DNA of 37,869 bases from Alphaproteobacteria bacterium (GTDB lineage: Bacteria > Pseudomonadota > Alphaproteobacteria > Micropepsales > Micropepsaceae). Location of the stretch: the NCBI GenBank assembly GCA_009693985.1, contig SHWE01000018.1:1-37869 (forward strand). Reading direction: 5' to 3'. The notes beneath the pieces are model-generated. The model had not been told where the DNA came from, ran no database searches, and saw only the letters and a program-made list of their open reading frames with translations. Of the stretch, positions 7,668-15,171 are shown one piece after another (position 1 is the first letter of the stretch; each line of letters begins with the position of its first letter). Position numbers and translations under genes: made by a program.

Positions 7668-8230
7668 CAGGGAGTGGGTGCGCTCGCCGCAGGTAATGGC
7701 GCGGGCGCATCGGCCTGGTTGCGCAAGAACGCGATCACGTTCAGCCGGTCTTGCGCGCGCGGCAATCCAGCGAAGGCCATCTTCGTTCCGGGCACCGCGA
7801 CGGCGGGGCGCTCGAGGAATTCGTAGAGGCTCTCATAGGTCCATTCGCCGCGCTGCGACTGCATGACCGGCGAATAGTTGTAGCCGGGGAAGCTCGCCTT
7901 ATCGCGGCCGATGACGCCGTAGATATTGGGACCGATCTTGTTGGGCCCGTCCTTGGTCCATTCGTGGCAGGCGGCGCAGCGTGCGGCGACCACCTCACCG
8001 GCCATCGCGTCGGCGGCCGGAATGGCGGTGGCGAAATCGGTCGCCGCTTCGGCGGGGGCCGCGGCCTCGGCGGGCGCGGCGGCTTCCGCCTCGACGCCCG
8101 GGACCACATAGCCGGCCTTCTCGGGCTCCTCGGCCTCGAAGATGAAATCGCTCGCGACAATGCAGGTCTGGACGAACAAGGCCGTGCCGACGATGGCGCC
8201 GAACCACTTGTTCACTTCATTGGAATCCAT
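7667..8230 (-). CDS. Membrane-anchored monohaem cytochrome c (class I)
   Basis: A 187-residue c-type cytochrome. An uncleaved N-terminal anchor (about residues 9-30, GAIVGTALFVQTCIVASDFI) is followed by an Ala/Pro/Glu-rich linker (45-65) that would act as a flexible tether in the periplasm. The haem site is CAACH (85-89), and the distal Met is likely in PGTKMAFAG. GPNIYGVIGR and the terminal DRLNVIAFL helix are typical of the mitochondrial-type cytochrome c552/CycM group, which shuttles electrons from the bc1 complex to cytochrome oxidase. ATG 8230 was chosen because the anchor starts there. It diverges from kdsB. Confidence 0.9.
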   Translation of the reverse strand: MDSNEVNKWFGAIVGTALFVQTCIVASDFIFEAEEPEKAGYVVPGVEAEAAAPAEAAAPAEAATDFATAIPAADAMAGEVVAARCAACHEWTKDGPNKIGPNIYGVIGRDKASFPGYNYSPVMQSQRGEWTYESLYEFLERPAVAVPGTKMAFAGLPRAQDRLNVIAFLRNQADAPAPLPAASAPTP

Positions 8231-8306
8231 CAGTTTGGCTCCGAAAAAGGGCGATGCGACGCCTCGCGGCGCGCGGGGGAATTTACAAGCGAGCCGGTGG
8301 TCGTCA

Positions 8307-8335
8307 TTGCGGCGAAGCGTCGCATAAGTCAAAAT
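8307..8335 (+). promoter_or_regulatory. Candidate kdsB promoter, possibly leaderless
   Basis: TTGCGG (8307-8312), 17-base spacer, CAAAAT (8330-8335). The -10 ends only 6 bases before the GTG start of kdsB, so transcription could begin at or next to the start codon. Matches to consensus are modest (three and four of six). Confidence 0.3.
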
Positions 8336-8341
8336 AAAGCC

Positions 8342-9070
8342 GTGAACCCGATCATTATCATCCCCGCGCGCATGGAAGCCTCGCGCCTTCCCGGCAAGCC
8401 GCTCGCCGATATCGCAGGCGAGGCGATGATCGTGCGCGTCTGGCGCCAAGCTGTCGCTGCCGGCGTGGGGCCGGTGCTGGTCGCGGCGGCCGAACCGGAC
8501 ATTGCCGCCGCCATCGAGCGGGCAGGCGGGCGGGCCGTCCTCACCGATCCGGCTCTGCCGTCGGGCTCGGATCGCGTTCATGCCGCGCTTCGGAAGGCCG
8601 ATCCCGAGGGGCGCTTCGATGCGGTCATCAATCTTCAGGGCGATCTGCCGGCGCTCGATCCGGACGCGGTGCGCAAAGTCGCAGGAGCGCTTTCCGCGAG
8701 CGGCGCCGACATCGCGACGCTGGCAGCCCCGATAGAGGACGAAGCCGATTACGACAATCCCAACGTGGTGAAGCCGGTGGTCGCCTGGGACGAAACAGGC
8801 TTGCGGGGGCGGGCGCTCTATTTCACGCGGGGAAGGGCGCCGTCGGGTGCCGGGCCGCTGTTCCACCATGTCGGGATTTATGCCTTCACGCGGCAGGCCC
8901 TCGCGCGGTTTGTTTCCTTGCCGCCTTCGGTACTTGAAATACGCGAGAAGCTCGAACAATTGCGCGCGCTCGAAGCGGGCATGCGGATCGAGGTCGCCCG
9001 AATTGACGCGGTCCCGCTCTCCGTCGACACTCCGGCCGATTTGGAGCGGGCGCGGAAATTGCTGGCATGA
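8342..9070 (+). CDS. kdsB: 3-deoxy-manno-octulosonate cytidylyltransferase (CMP-KDO synthetase)
   Basis: A 242-residue enzyme activating KDO with CTP to CMP-KDO, which is needed for lipid A-core assembly and marks a Gram-negative cell. It begins NPIIIIPARMEASRLPGKPL, the nucleotide-binding signature of the family. SGSDRV, INLQGDLP and HHVGIYAF follow in the expected order, and LSVDTPADLERAR ends the protein. The start is GTG 8342: family members begin exactly at the IIIIPAR strand, and the longer frame upstream is antisense to the cytochrome gene. No Shine-Dalgarno is seen. The stop overlaps pheA by 4 bases (ATGA). Confidence 0.93.
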   Translation: MNPIIIIPARMEASRLPGKPLADIAGEAMIVRVWRQAVAAGVGPVLVAAAEPDIAAAIERAGGRAVLTDPALPSGSDRVHAALRKADPEGRFDAVINLQGDLPALDPDAVRKVAGALSASGADIATLAAPIEDEADYDNPNVVKPVVAWDETGLRGRALYFTRGRAPSGAGPLFHHVGIYAFTRQALARFVSLPPSVLEIREKLEQLRALEAGMRIEVARIDAVPLSVDTPADLERARKLLA

Positions 9071-9933
9071 CCGGGAACACCATCATCGGACGCGCGCGCC
9101 GCGTCGTCTTCCAGGGCGAGCCGGGCTCCTATTCGCATCTCGCCGCGCGCGAGGCGCTGCCCCAATGCGAGGCCGTGCCGGCGCCGACCTTCGAAGACGC
9201 CTTTGCCGCATTGCGCGATGGCACCGTCGATCTCGGGCTCATCCCGATCGAAAATTCGCTGCATGGGCGGATCGCCGACATCCATTATCTGCTGCCCGAG
9301 ACGCCGATCTATATTCTCGGCGAGCATTTCCACCGCGTCCGCCATCAGCTCATGGCGGTGCCGGGCGCCAGCCTTTCCACCATCAAGACGGCGGTCAGCC
9401 AGGAGCCCGCGCTCGGCCAGGTGCGCAAAATCGTCGCCGAGCTCGGGCTGAAGAAGCAATTATGGGCGGACACGGCGGGCGCCGCGCGCCATGTCGCGCA
9501 AAGCGGTGACAAGAGTCTGGCCGCGATCGCCTCCTCGCTGGCCGCCGACATCCACAAGCTCACCATCCTGAAAGCCGATGTCGAGGACGCCGATCACAAT
9601 GTGACGCGCTTCCTTATCATGTCGCGCGAGGCGGAGAACGCCAAGAACACCGGCGAGCCCGTCATCACCAGCTTCATTTTCCGTGTACGGAACGTACCGG
9701 CGGCGCTCTACAAGGCGCTCGGCGGCTTCGCCACCAATGGCGTCAACATGACCAAGCTCGAATCCTATCAGCTCGAGGGTTCGTTCAACGCGACGCAATT
9801 CTACGCCGATATCGACGGCCATCCGGAGGAGCGCGCTGTGAAGCTCGCCCTCGAGGAGTTGGAATTCTTTACGGCCTCACTCAAGGTTCTGGGCGTCTAT
9901 CCGGCCAACCCGTTCCGCAAGACCCTGAAGTAA
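9067..9933 (+). CDS. pheA: Prephenate dehydratase
   Basis: A 288-residue monofunctional prephenate dehydratase (phenylalanine synthesis: prephenate to phenylpyruvate). The catalytic domain shows FQGEPGSYSHLAA (residues 15-27), GLIPIENSLHGRI (57-69) and NVTRFLIM (178-185), whose Thr180-Arg181-Phe182 is the catalytic signature. A C-terminal ACT domain (about 200-285) has VPAALYKALGGFA and LESYQLEGSF, the Phe-binding regulatory part. There is no chorismate mutase domain, as is usual in alphaproteobacteria. ATG 9067 overlaps the kdsB stop, and the kdsB-pheA order fits co-transcription. Confidence 0.95.
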   Translation: MTGNTIIGRARRVVFQGEPGSYSHLAAREALPQCEAVPAPTFEDAFAALRDGTVDLGLIPIENSLHGRIADIHYLLPETPIYILGEHFHRVRHQLMAVPGASLSTIKTAVSQEPALGQVRKIVAELGLKKQLWADTAGAARHVAQSGDKSLAAIASSLAADIHKLTILKADVEDADHNVTRFLIMSREAENAKNTGEPVITSFIFRVRNVPAALYKALGGFATNGVNMTKLESYQLEGSFNATQFYADIDGHPEERAVKLALEELEFFTASLKVLGVYPANPFRKTLK

Positions 9934-9962
9934 AAGCCGTTTCCCGCGCCCATTTGCCGATT

Positions 9963-10000
9963 CTTAACCCAACACAGACGTGAACGTCTTGTGGGCTAAG
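9963..10000 (+). terminator. Imperfect hairpin after pheA, possible terminator
   Basis: Arms CTTAACCCAACACAGACGT (9963-9981) and ACGTCTTGTGGGCTAAG (9984-10000) pair with two small bulges and a mismatch around a 2-base loop. No T-run follows, so Rho-independent action is uncertain. It lies between pheA and the Flp pilin gene. Confidence 0.35.
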
Positions 10001-10066
10001 GATTAAGGGCTTTGCAGCGTTTCGATGAAAAGCTTGTGCCATCGAAGGTTACGGGGGGGCTTTTCG

Positions 10067-10234
10067 ATGGGGAAATTCATTCGGCGCTTCTTGCGCGACG
10101 AATCGGGCGCGACGGCCATCGAATATGGCTTGATCGCCGCGGGCGTCGCGGTTGCCATCATCTCGGCGGTGAACAGCGTCGGCACGTCGCTGAAGACCAC
10201 GTTGAAAACGACAGCGACGGCGATCAATCCGTAA
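10067..10234 (+). CDS. Flp/Fap-type IVb pilin (orphan)
   Basis: A 55-residue pilin precursor. The short basic leader MGKFIRRFLRDESG ends in the Gly used by the CpaA/TadV prepilin peptidase. ATAIEYGLIAAGVAVAI follows: the Flp motif with the conserved Glu-Tyr and hydrophobic helix. ATG 10067 has a G-run (10053-10059) as ribosome site; the longer frame from 10025 is not needed. Tad/Cpa machinery is not in the window, so secretion and assembly would depend on genes elsewhere. It converges with nudC, with 2 bases between the stop codons. Confidence 0.88.
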   Translation: MGKFIRRFLRDESGATAIEYGLIAAGVAVAIISAVNSVGTSLKTTLKTTATAINP

Positions 10235-10236
10235 CA

Positions 10237-11148
10237 TCATCCGTCTTTTTCCGCCCAGGCGCGGATGAGGTGATGGGCGATGGCGTCGCGGCGCGGCAGG
10301 CCGATCTCGTCGCTTTTCCCGGCGAGCAGCTTCTTCACCGTCTCGCGGTCGAACCAGTGCGCCACCACGATCTCCTCGCCGTCGACCGCGATCTCGCGCG
10401 TTTTCGCACTTCCGAAACAGCCGATCATCAGCGAGGCCGGAAATGGCCAGGGCTGGCTGGCGAAATAGGCAACATCGCCGATTTGGATGCCGACCTCCTC
10501 GAAGACCTCGCGCCTTACCGCCTCCTCGATGCTTTCGCCGGGCTCGATGAAGCCCGCGAGCGTCGAGTAATGCCCGCCGGCGAAGCGTTTGTTGCGCGCC
10601 AGCAGGCACTGGTCGCCTGCCGTCACCAGCATGATCACGGCAGGATCGGTGCGCGGGAAATGCTCGCACCTGCAGGACGAACAGACGCGCCGGTAGCCGG
10701 CATCCGCCATTGCGGTGGCGCTTCCGCAACGCGCGCAGAAACCATTGCGGTTGTGCCAGTCGATCAGCGCCTTGGCCTGGCCGAGGATCGCGACCTCGCC
10801 GGGCGGCAGAAACGCCGCCGCCGAACGGGCGTCGCGAAAATGGCCGAGGCTCGCCAGCGCCGCGGAAAGCGGCTCGGCCAGCGAAGAGATGTCGCGCGCG
10901 AAATAGGCCGTCTCGCCGTCAAGTCCGAGAAAGACCTCGACCGCATCGGGGGCGCCCAGACCTGACGCGAGCGCGCCGTCGATCAGGCCAAGTCCGGACG
11001 CGTCCGATTCCGGCCCGAGGATCAGCGGTTGCAATTTCCACAGCGGCAGCACGCGCGTGCGCTCATGTTGGCGCTGAGCGCTGAGCCAGTCGGCAGCGCC
11101 GCGCTTCTCGCCCGCACGGTCTAGTGGATTGCCGCAGAACGCGATCAC
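10237..11148 (-). CDS. nudC: NAD(H) pyrophosphatase NudC
   Basis: A 303-residue Nudix hydrolase that cleaves NADH to NMNH and AMP and removes NAD caps from RNA in known homologues. An N-terminal domain precedes a four-Cys zinc site (Cys138, Cys141, Cys156, Cys159 in FCARCG and RVCSSC). The Nudix box spans 199-220 (GFIEPGE...REVFEEVG) with all catalytic Glu residues. The family-specific SQPWPFP follows at 231-237. GTG at 11148 is preferred since IAFCGNPLDR is where relatives begin. The gene is transcribed alone. Confidence 0.94.
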   Translation of the reverse strand: MIAFCGNPLDRAGEKRGAADWLSAQRQHERTRVLPLWKLQPLILGPESDASGLGLIDGALASGLGAPDAVEVFLGLDGETAYFARDISSLAEPLSAALASLGHFRDARSAAAFLPPGEVAILGQAKALIDWHNRNGFCARCGSATAMADAGYRRVCSSCRCEHFPRTDPAVIMLVTAGDQCLLARNKRFAGGHYSTLAGFIEPGESIEEAVRREVFEEVGIQIGDVAYFASQPWPFPASLMIGCFGSAKTREIAVDGEEIVVAHWFDRETVKKLLAGKSDEIGLPRRDAIAHHLIRAWAEKDG

Positions 11149-11264
11149 GCCTGCCTCCCGCGGTTCCTATGGTTAACCATGTGTTGCGAAGTGTTCATCG
11201 AATGCACATTTCTCCCTGTGCCAATTAGACATCTATTTACCGCCGGTGTGCAATTTTCCAGGCG

Positions 11265-11999
11265 ATGTTAAAAGTCCTCGGTTGCATCACCCTGCTGCAT
11301 GACCTTCGGCTGGTTCTGCTGGCGGGGGTCCTTTGCCTCTTCGCCTGCACGACGGCGATGAGCATGGTCATTCGCGCCCGTGAATCGAGCCGGCGCATGC
11401 GCATGTTCTGGCTAGCCGCCGCGGGTTGCGTGGCCGGTTGCGGCATCTGGGGCACGCATTTCGTCGCCATGCTGGCGTTCCAAACCGGCTTGCCGGTCGG
11501 CTACGATCCCGGACTGACGATCCTGTCGGTGATCGTCGCGGCGGTCCTCTCCGCCGGGGGCTTCCACATAACGCTGCATCCCAAACGGGCGCTCCTCGGC
11601 GGCGCGCTTGTCGGCGCCGCGATCAGCACCATGCATTATATCGGCATGGCGGCGGTGCGCGCCCCCGCCGACGCCGTCTGGGACATGAACTACGTTACGG
11701 CCTCCGTCGTCATCGGCGTCATCCTGACCGCGGTGGCCATGCATCTGGCGCTGAACAGCAAGAAAACCTCCGGCGGCATCGCCGCCAAGGACATTCCCAA
11801 GGCGTTCGAACGTTTCGGCCAGGTCGATTCCAGCCTGTCGCGCCGCTATGAGGGCGCCGGCCTCGGTCTGCCGCTCGCCAAGCATCTTGTCGAGCTGCAT
11901 GGCGGCCGCATCGAGCTCGAAAGCGAAGAGGGGTTGGGGACGACCGTCACGCTGTTCCTTCCCGACCAGCGCCTCGTCGAGAAGCGCGAAGCCGCCTAA
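11265..11999 (+). CDS. MHYT-domain sensor fused to the tail of a histidine kinase (internal deletion)
   Basis: A 244-residue protein made of two unconnected halves. Residues 1-166 are the membrane part of an MHYT sensor: about five hydrophobic segments and two of the expected metal-site motifs (GTHFVAM, 63-69; TMHYIGM, 122-128), with the third unit missing. From about 169 it becomes the last part of a HATPase domain: GGIAAKDIPKAFERFGQ (remains of the G1 box without its Asp), YEGAGLGLPLAKHLVELHGG (G2 box), GLGTTVTLFLP. The HisKA domain, phospho-His, N-box and any PAS region are absent. It cannot be an active kinase. The join at about 11765-11780 is in frame, which suggests a deletion. See findings. 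Confidence 0.85.
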   Translation: MLKVLGCITLLHDLRLVLLAGVLCLFACTTAMSMVIRARESSRRMRMFWLAAAGCVAGCGIWGTHFVAMLAFQTGLPVGYDPGLTILSVIVAAVLSAGGFHITLHPKRALLGGALVGAAISTMHYIGMAAVRAPADAVWDMNYVTASVVIGVILTAVAMHLALNSKKTSGGIAAKDIPKAFERFGQVDSSLSRRYEGAGLGLPLAKHLVELHGGRIELESEEGLGTTVTLFLPDQRLVEKREAA

Positions 12000-12008
12000 T
12001 TCCCAATC

Positions 12009-12157
12009 TGGTGTCATTCCCGGCCGAGCCGCGCCGCAGCGGAAGCGAAGGCGCGCAAGGGGAAGGGAACCCAGGTCGGAAAATCCAGCGCTTAATCGCA
12101 ACACCTGGGTCCCCTTCCCGCGCATTGCTTCGCAATGCTCGCCGGGGATGACAATGG
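12009..12157. repeat. Interspersed double-armed inverted repeat, copy C
   Basis: About 149 nt. Outer arms: GTGTCATTCCCGGC (12011-12024) against GCCGGGGATGACAATGG (12141-12157). Inner arms: GGGGAAGGGAACCCAGGT (12059-12076) against ACCTGGGTCCCCTTCCC (12103-12119). The right side hairpin is GCATTGC-TTC-GCAATGC (12122-12138). The arms are nearly identical to those of copy A, while the side hairpins differ in sequence. It is the only copy not between converging genes: it separates the MHYT gene from the SRP RNA. Confidence 0.85.
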
Positions 12158-12176
12158 TGCGGTGTTGACACATATT
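12148..12176 (+). promoter_or_regulatory. Candidate promoter of the SRP RNA gene, -35 inside repeat C
   Basis: ATGACA (12148-12153, five of six to TTGACA), 17-base spacer, CATATT (12171-12176, four of six). This predicts a start near 12183, exactly where the RNA's closing stem begins. The -35 is the terminal ATGACA of the interspersed repeat. Confidence 0.45.
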
Positions 12177-12182
12177 CCGTTC

Positions 12183-12277
12183 GGGAGGCTGGCGGCGGGC
12201 GAGACTGTCGCCAACCCGGTCAGGTTCGGAAGGAAGCAGCCGTAACGATTTCGTCTCGGGTCGTCGCCAGTCTCTCA
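12183..12277 (+). ncRNA. ffs: Signal recognition particle RNA, small bacterial (4.5S) type
   Basis: The universally conserved SRP domain core GGTCAGGTTCGGAAGGAAGC is present at 12219-12238: symmetric loop, GGAA tetraloop and asymmetric loop that bind Ffh. The ends pair as GGGAGGCTGGCG (12183-12194) with CGCCAGTCTCTC (12265-12276), allowing G-U pairs, to close the hairpin. The length of about 95 nt fits the alphaproteobacterial small form. With Ffh and FtsY it targets membrane proteins, partly to YidC. The ffs-dnaX-recR neighbourhood is an old conserved order, also known from Bacillus (scr-dnaX). The ends are accurate to a few bases. Confidence 0.93.
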
Positions 12278-12342
12278 CCGTTTGTCGGCAAAGGCTTAGC
12301 CCTCCCAGAGGGGGTAGGCCCAAAAATCGAAAAACAACCTCC

Positions 12343-14103
12343 ATGGGTAATGACGAGCCGACCGCGCTGGATTTGGGCCTCGATCCGCCTGCGCCCGCCC
12401 GCAAGCCCGAAGCCTATCGGGTGCTGGCGCGCAAATACCGCCCCTCGGACTTCACCGGCCTGATCGGCCAGGAAGCCCTGGTCCGCACCCTGCGCAACGC
12501 CTTCGCTTCGGGCCGCATCGCCCATGCCTTCATGCTCACGGGCGTGCGCGGGGTCGGCAAGACCACCACGGCGCGCATCATCGCCCGCGCGCTCAATTGC
12601 ATCGGCCCGGACGGCAAGCGCAAGGAGCCCTCCATCGACCCCTGCGGCGTGTGCGAGCCCTGCGTCGCGATCGCCGAATCCCGCCACGTCGATGTTCAGG
12701 AAATGGACGCGGCCTCGCGCACCGGCATCGACGATATCCGCGAGATCATCGAGGGCGTGCGCTATGCCCCGGCCTCGGCGCGCTACAAGGTCTATATCGT
12801 CGATGAAGTGCACATGCTGTCCAAGCAGGCCTTCAACGGCCTGCTCAAGACCCTGGAAGAGCCGCCGCCGCATGTGAAGTTCATCTTCGCCACCACCGAG
12901 ATCCGCAAAGTGCCGGTGACGGTGTTGTCGCGCTGCCAGCGTTTCGATCTCAGGCGCATCGAAACCGAAGTGCTGGTCGAGCATCTCGGCAATATCGCGA
13001 CGCTGGAAAAGATCGCGGTCGAGCCCGCCGCCTTGTCGATGATCGCGCGCGCCGCCGAAGGTTCGGTGCGCGACGCGCTGTCGCTGCTCGATCAGGCCAT
13101 CGCCCATGAATCGGGGACCGATGCGGCGATCGGGGCCGAATCGGTGCGCGCCATGCTCGGCCTCGCCGACCGCGGCCGCGTGCTCGACCTTTTCGAGAAG
13201 CTGGTGGGCGGCGAGATCGCGCTGGCCCTCGGCATCTTGAAGGAGATGTACGACAACGGCGCCGATCCGCTGGTGGTGATGCAGGATCTTCTGGAGATCA
13301 CGCATTTCCTTACACGCGTAAAAGTCTCGCCCGGCGCGGAAGGATTTTTCGACGGTGGCTCGTCCGAGGCCGCGCGCGCCGTGACGATGGCCGGCAAGCT
13401 CAGCGTCGCCAGCCTCGCGCGCGCTTGGCAGATGCTGCTCAAGGGCCTCATCGAAGTGCGCGATGCGGCCAATCCGATGCCCGCCGCCGAGATGGCGCTG
13501 GTGCGGCTCGGCTATGCCGCCGAATTGCCGCCGACCGAGCGCCTGGTGCGCGAATTGCGGGACAGCGAAGCGCCGCATGCGAGCGCACAGCAAGCAGCGC
13601 CACCGCGCGGCGGAAGCGGCGGCGGCCCCCGCGCGCAAATGGCGCCGCTGCCGTCGGAAGCTCTACGCGTCGATGCGGCACAGGAGCGGATGGAAGCCGC
13701 GCCTGCCATCGAGCTGCGTTCGCTCGAAGATATCGTGGCGCTCGCCAAGGCGAAGACGGCGCGGCTTCTGGCGACGCAATTGGAAAGCAATGTGCATCTG
13801 GTGTCGCTCGAACGCTGCCGGATCGAATTTCGTCCCAACGCCCTGGCGCCGAAGAGTTTGGCGACCGATCTGGCGCAGCGTCTGCGCGATTGGACCGGCG
13901 AACGCTGGATCGTCACGCTTGCCTCCGAAGGCGGCGCGCCGACGCTGGTCGAAAGCCGCGCCGCCGCCGAGCGCGCCAAGAAGGACGCGGTCTCGCAGGA
14001 GCCTTTTGTGCGCGCGGTGCTCGATGCCTTTCCGGGCGCGGAGATCATCGCCGTGCGGGATCGCGAGGAGCCCGAGCCTCCGCCGGCCGAGGAATCGAAC
14101 TAG
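12343..14103 (+). CDS. dnaX: DNA polymerase III subunits gamma and tau
   Basis: A 586-residue clamp-loader ATPase. Typical opening YRVLARKYRPSDFTGLIGQ (residues 25-43). Walker A is GVRGVGKTT (67-75). The zinc module is formed by Cys86, Cys101, Cys104 and Cys107. Walker B is DEVH (154-157), then FIFATTEIRKVPVTVLSRCQ with the sensor and SRC arginine-finger motif. The C-terminal tau part (about 390-586) is Ala/Arg/Pro-rich and then folded (EDIVALAKAKTARLL). The start ATG 12343 has no Shine-Dalgarno. No slippery A-run for programmed frameshifting was recognised. recR follows with no base between the stop and its GTG. Confidence 0.95.
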   Translation: MGNDEPTALDLGLDPPAPARKPEAYRVLARKYRPSDFTGLIGQEALVRTLRNAFASGRIAHAFMLTGVRGVGKTTTARIIARALNCIGPDGKRKEPSIDPCGVCEPCVAIAESRHVDVQEMDAASRTGIDDIREIIEGVRYAPASARYKVYIVDEVHMLSKQAFNGLLKTLEEPPPHVKFIFATTEIRKVPVTVLSRCQRFDLRRIETEVLVEHLGNIATLEKIAVEPAALSMIARAAEGSVRDALSLLDQAIAHESGTDAAIGAESVRAMLGLADRGRVLDLFEKLVGGEIALALGILKEMYDNGADPLVVMQDLLEITHFLTRVKVSPGAEGFFDGGSSEAARAVTMAGKLSVASLARAWQMLLKGLIEVRDAANPMPAAEMALVRLGYAAELPPTERLVRELRDSEAPHASAQQAAPPRGGSGGGPRAQMAPLPSEALRVDAAQERMEAAPAIELRSLEDIVALAKAKTARLLATQLESNVHLVSLERCRIEFRPNALAPKSLATDLAQRLRDWTGERWIVTLASEGGAPTLVESRAAAERAKKDAVSQEPFVRAVLDAFPGAEIIAVRDREEPEPPPAEESN

Positions 14104-14709
14104 GTGGCCGGTTCGCCCGCAGGACCGGAGATCGAGCGCCTGATCCAGCTTCTTGCGAAGTTGCCGGGCTTGGGCCCGCGCTCGGCGCGCCGCGCGGCGC
14201 TCGCTCTGCTGAAAAAACGCGAGAGCCTGCTTGATCCCCTGGCCGACGCGATGGCCAAGGCGGCGGCCGCGCTCCGGCTGTGTTCGGCGTGCGGCAATCT
14301 CGATACGTCCGATCCGTGCGCGCTGTGCCGCGATCACACCCGCGATACGGGGATCATCTGCGTCGTCGAGGATGTCGCTGATCTGTGGGCGCTGGAGCGG
14401 GCGGCCATCTTTCGCGGGAAGTATCATGTACTGGGCGGCGCGCTGTCGGCGCTCGATGGCGTCACGCCGGAACGGCTGAATCTTCCGACATTGATGGAGC
14501 GTGTACGGGGCGGCGGTACGTCCGAGATCATCCTTGCGATGAACGCGACCGTCGAAGGCCAGACGACGGCGCATTATCTGATGGACGCGTTGGAATCGTC
14601 GGGCGCCAAGATCACGCGGCTCGCGCATGGCGTGCCGGTCGGTGGCGAGCTCGATTATCTTGACGAGGGAACGCTGTCGGCCGCGTTCAAGGCGCGCCGC
14701 CCGTTCTGA
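14104..14709 (+). CDS. recR: Recombination mediator protein RecR
   Basis: A 201-residue RecR (RecF pathway gap repair, ring-forming clamp). A helix-hairpin-helix, [17 protein letters not shown] (residues 17-33), precedes the four-Cys zinc finger (Cys60, Cys63, Cys72, Cys75). The Toprim domain starts [15 protein letters not shown], and the Walker-B-like end is [16 protein letters not shown]. The start is GTG directly after the dnaX TAG. The ybaB/ebfC gene that usually separates dnaX and recR is absent here. Length and motifs are normal. Confidence 0.95.
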   Translation: MAGSPAGPEIERLIQLLAKLPGLGPRSARRAALALLKKRESLLDPLADAMAKAAAALRLCSACGNLDTSDPCALCRDHTRDTGIICVVEDVADLWALERAAIFRGKYHVLGGALSALDGVTPERLNLPTLMERVRGGGTSEIILAMNATVEGQTTAHYLMDALESSGAKITRLAHGVPVGGELDYLDEGTLSAAFKARRPF

Positions 14710-14784
14710 CGCCCTAGTTTGCGCGTCCGCCCGCCCTATATTACCCCTCGTAACGGGGGCGCCTCTTCAAGGAACACGACATTC

Positions 14785-15168
14785 ATGCGTTGTTCGCGTC
14801 CGCTGATTTTTTCCACCGCTGTTTCGATGTTTGCATTTACGCTTGCCGGTCAGGCTTTAGCCGCGCCCGCGCCCGCCGATGGCGCGGCGAAGAGCGTGGT
14901 CTCGGGCGATTACGAATGTTGGGCCTTCAGTTCGGCGCGGGCCGATCTGAACTTCACGATCACCGGGGCGGGGCGTTACCGCGCCTCCGACGACAGCAAC
15001 GGCACCTTCACCTACGATGCGGCGAGCAAGAAGATCGCTTTCACCGGCTAACTCAAGGAGGTGATGCCGGACGGGTTCACCACGATCTATTACGAACCCA
15101 AGGGCAGGCCGACGGTGAGCTTCCGCGGCCGCAGCAGCTCCGAAGCTTCGTTCTGCGAGAAAGTCTAG
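14785..15168 (+). pseudogene. Small secreted protein interrupted by an in-frame TAA
   Basis: From ATG 14785 a signal peptide (MRCSRPLIFSTAVSMFAFTL..., cleavage about A-L-A at 27-29) is followed by a short mature domain (SGDYECWAFSSARADLNFTI, then GRYRASDDSNGTFTYDAA). TAA at 15049-15051 stops it after 88 residues. The same frame then continues without interruption to TAG at 15166-15168 and encodes LKEVMPDGFTTIYYEPKGRP and SFRGRSSSEASFCEKV, which read as a normal coherent C-terminus with a partner Cys. The full product would be 127 residues with one stop. I do not recognise a named family or a function. Single-base mutation, sequencing error or readthrough are all possible. Confidence 0.7.
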
Positions 15169-15171
15169 ACG

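Noticed and set aside
11173-11180. TTAACCAT (CtrA-type half-site) between nudC and the MHYT gene.
   Set aside because: An 8-base half-site alone is weak evidence, so it was not called.
12165-12170. Perfect TTGACA in front of the SRP RNA.
   Set aside because: A -10 at the right distance would fall inside the RNA stem. ATGACA/CATATT fits the RNA start better.
12292-12321. Possible hairpin terminator between the SRP RNA and dnaX.
   Set aside because: Pairing is interrupted and is followed by A-rich rather than T-rich sequence on the plus strand.
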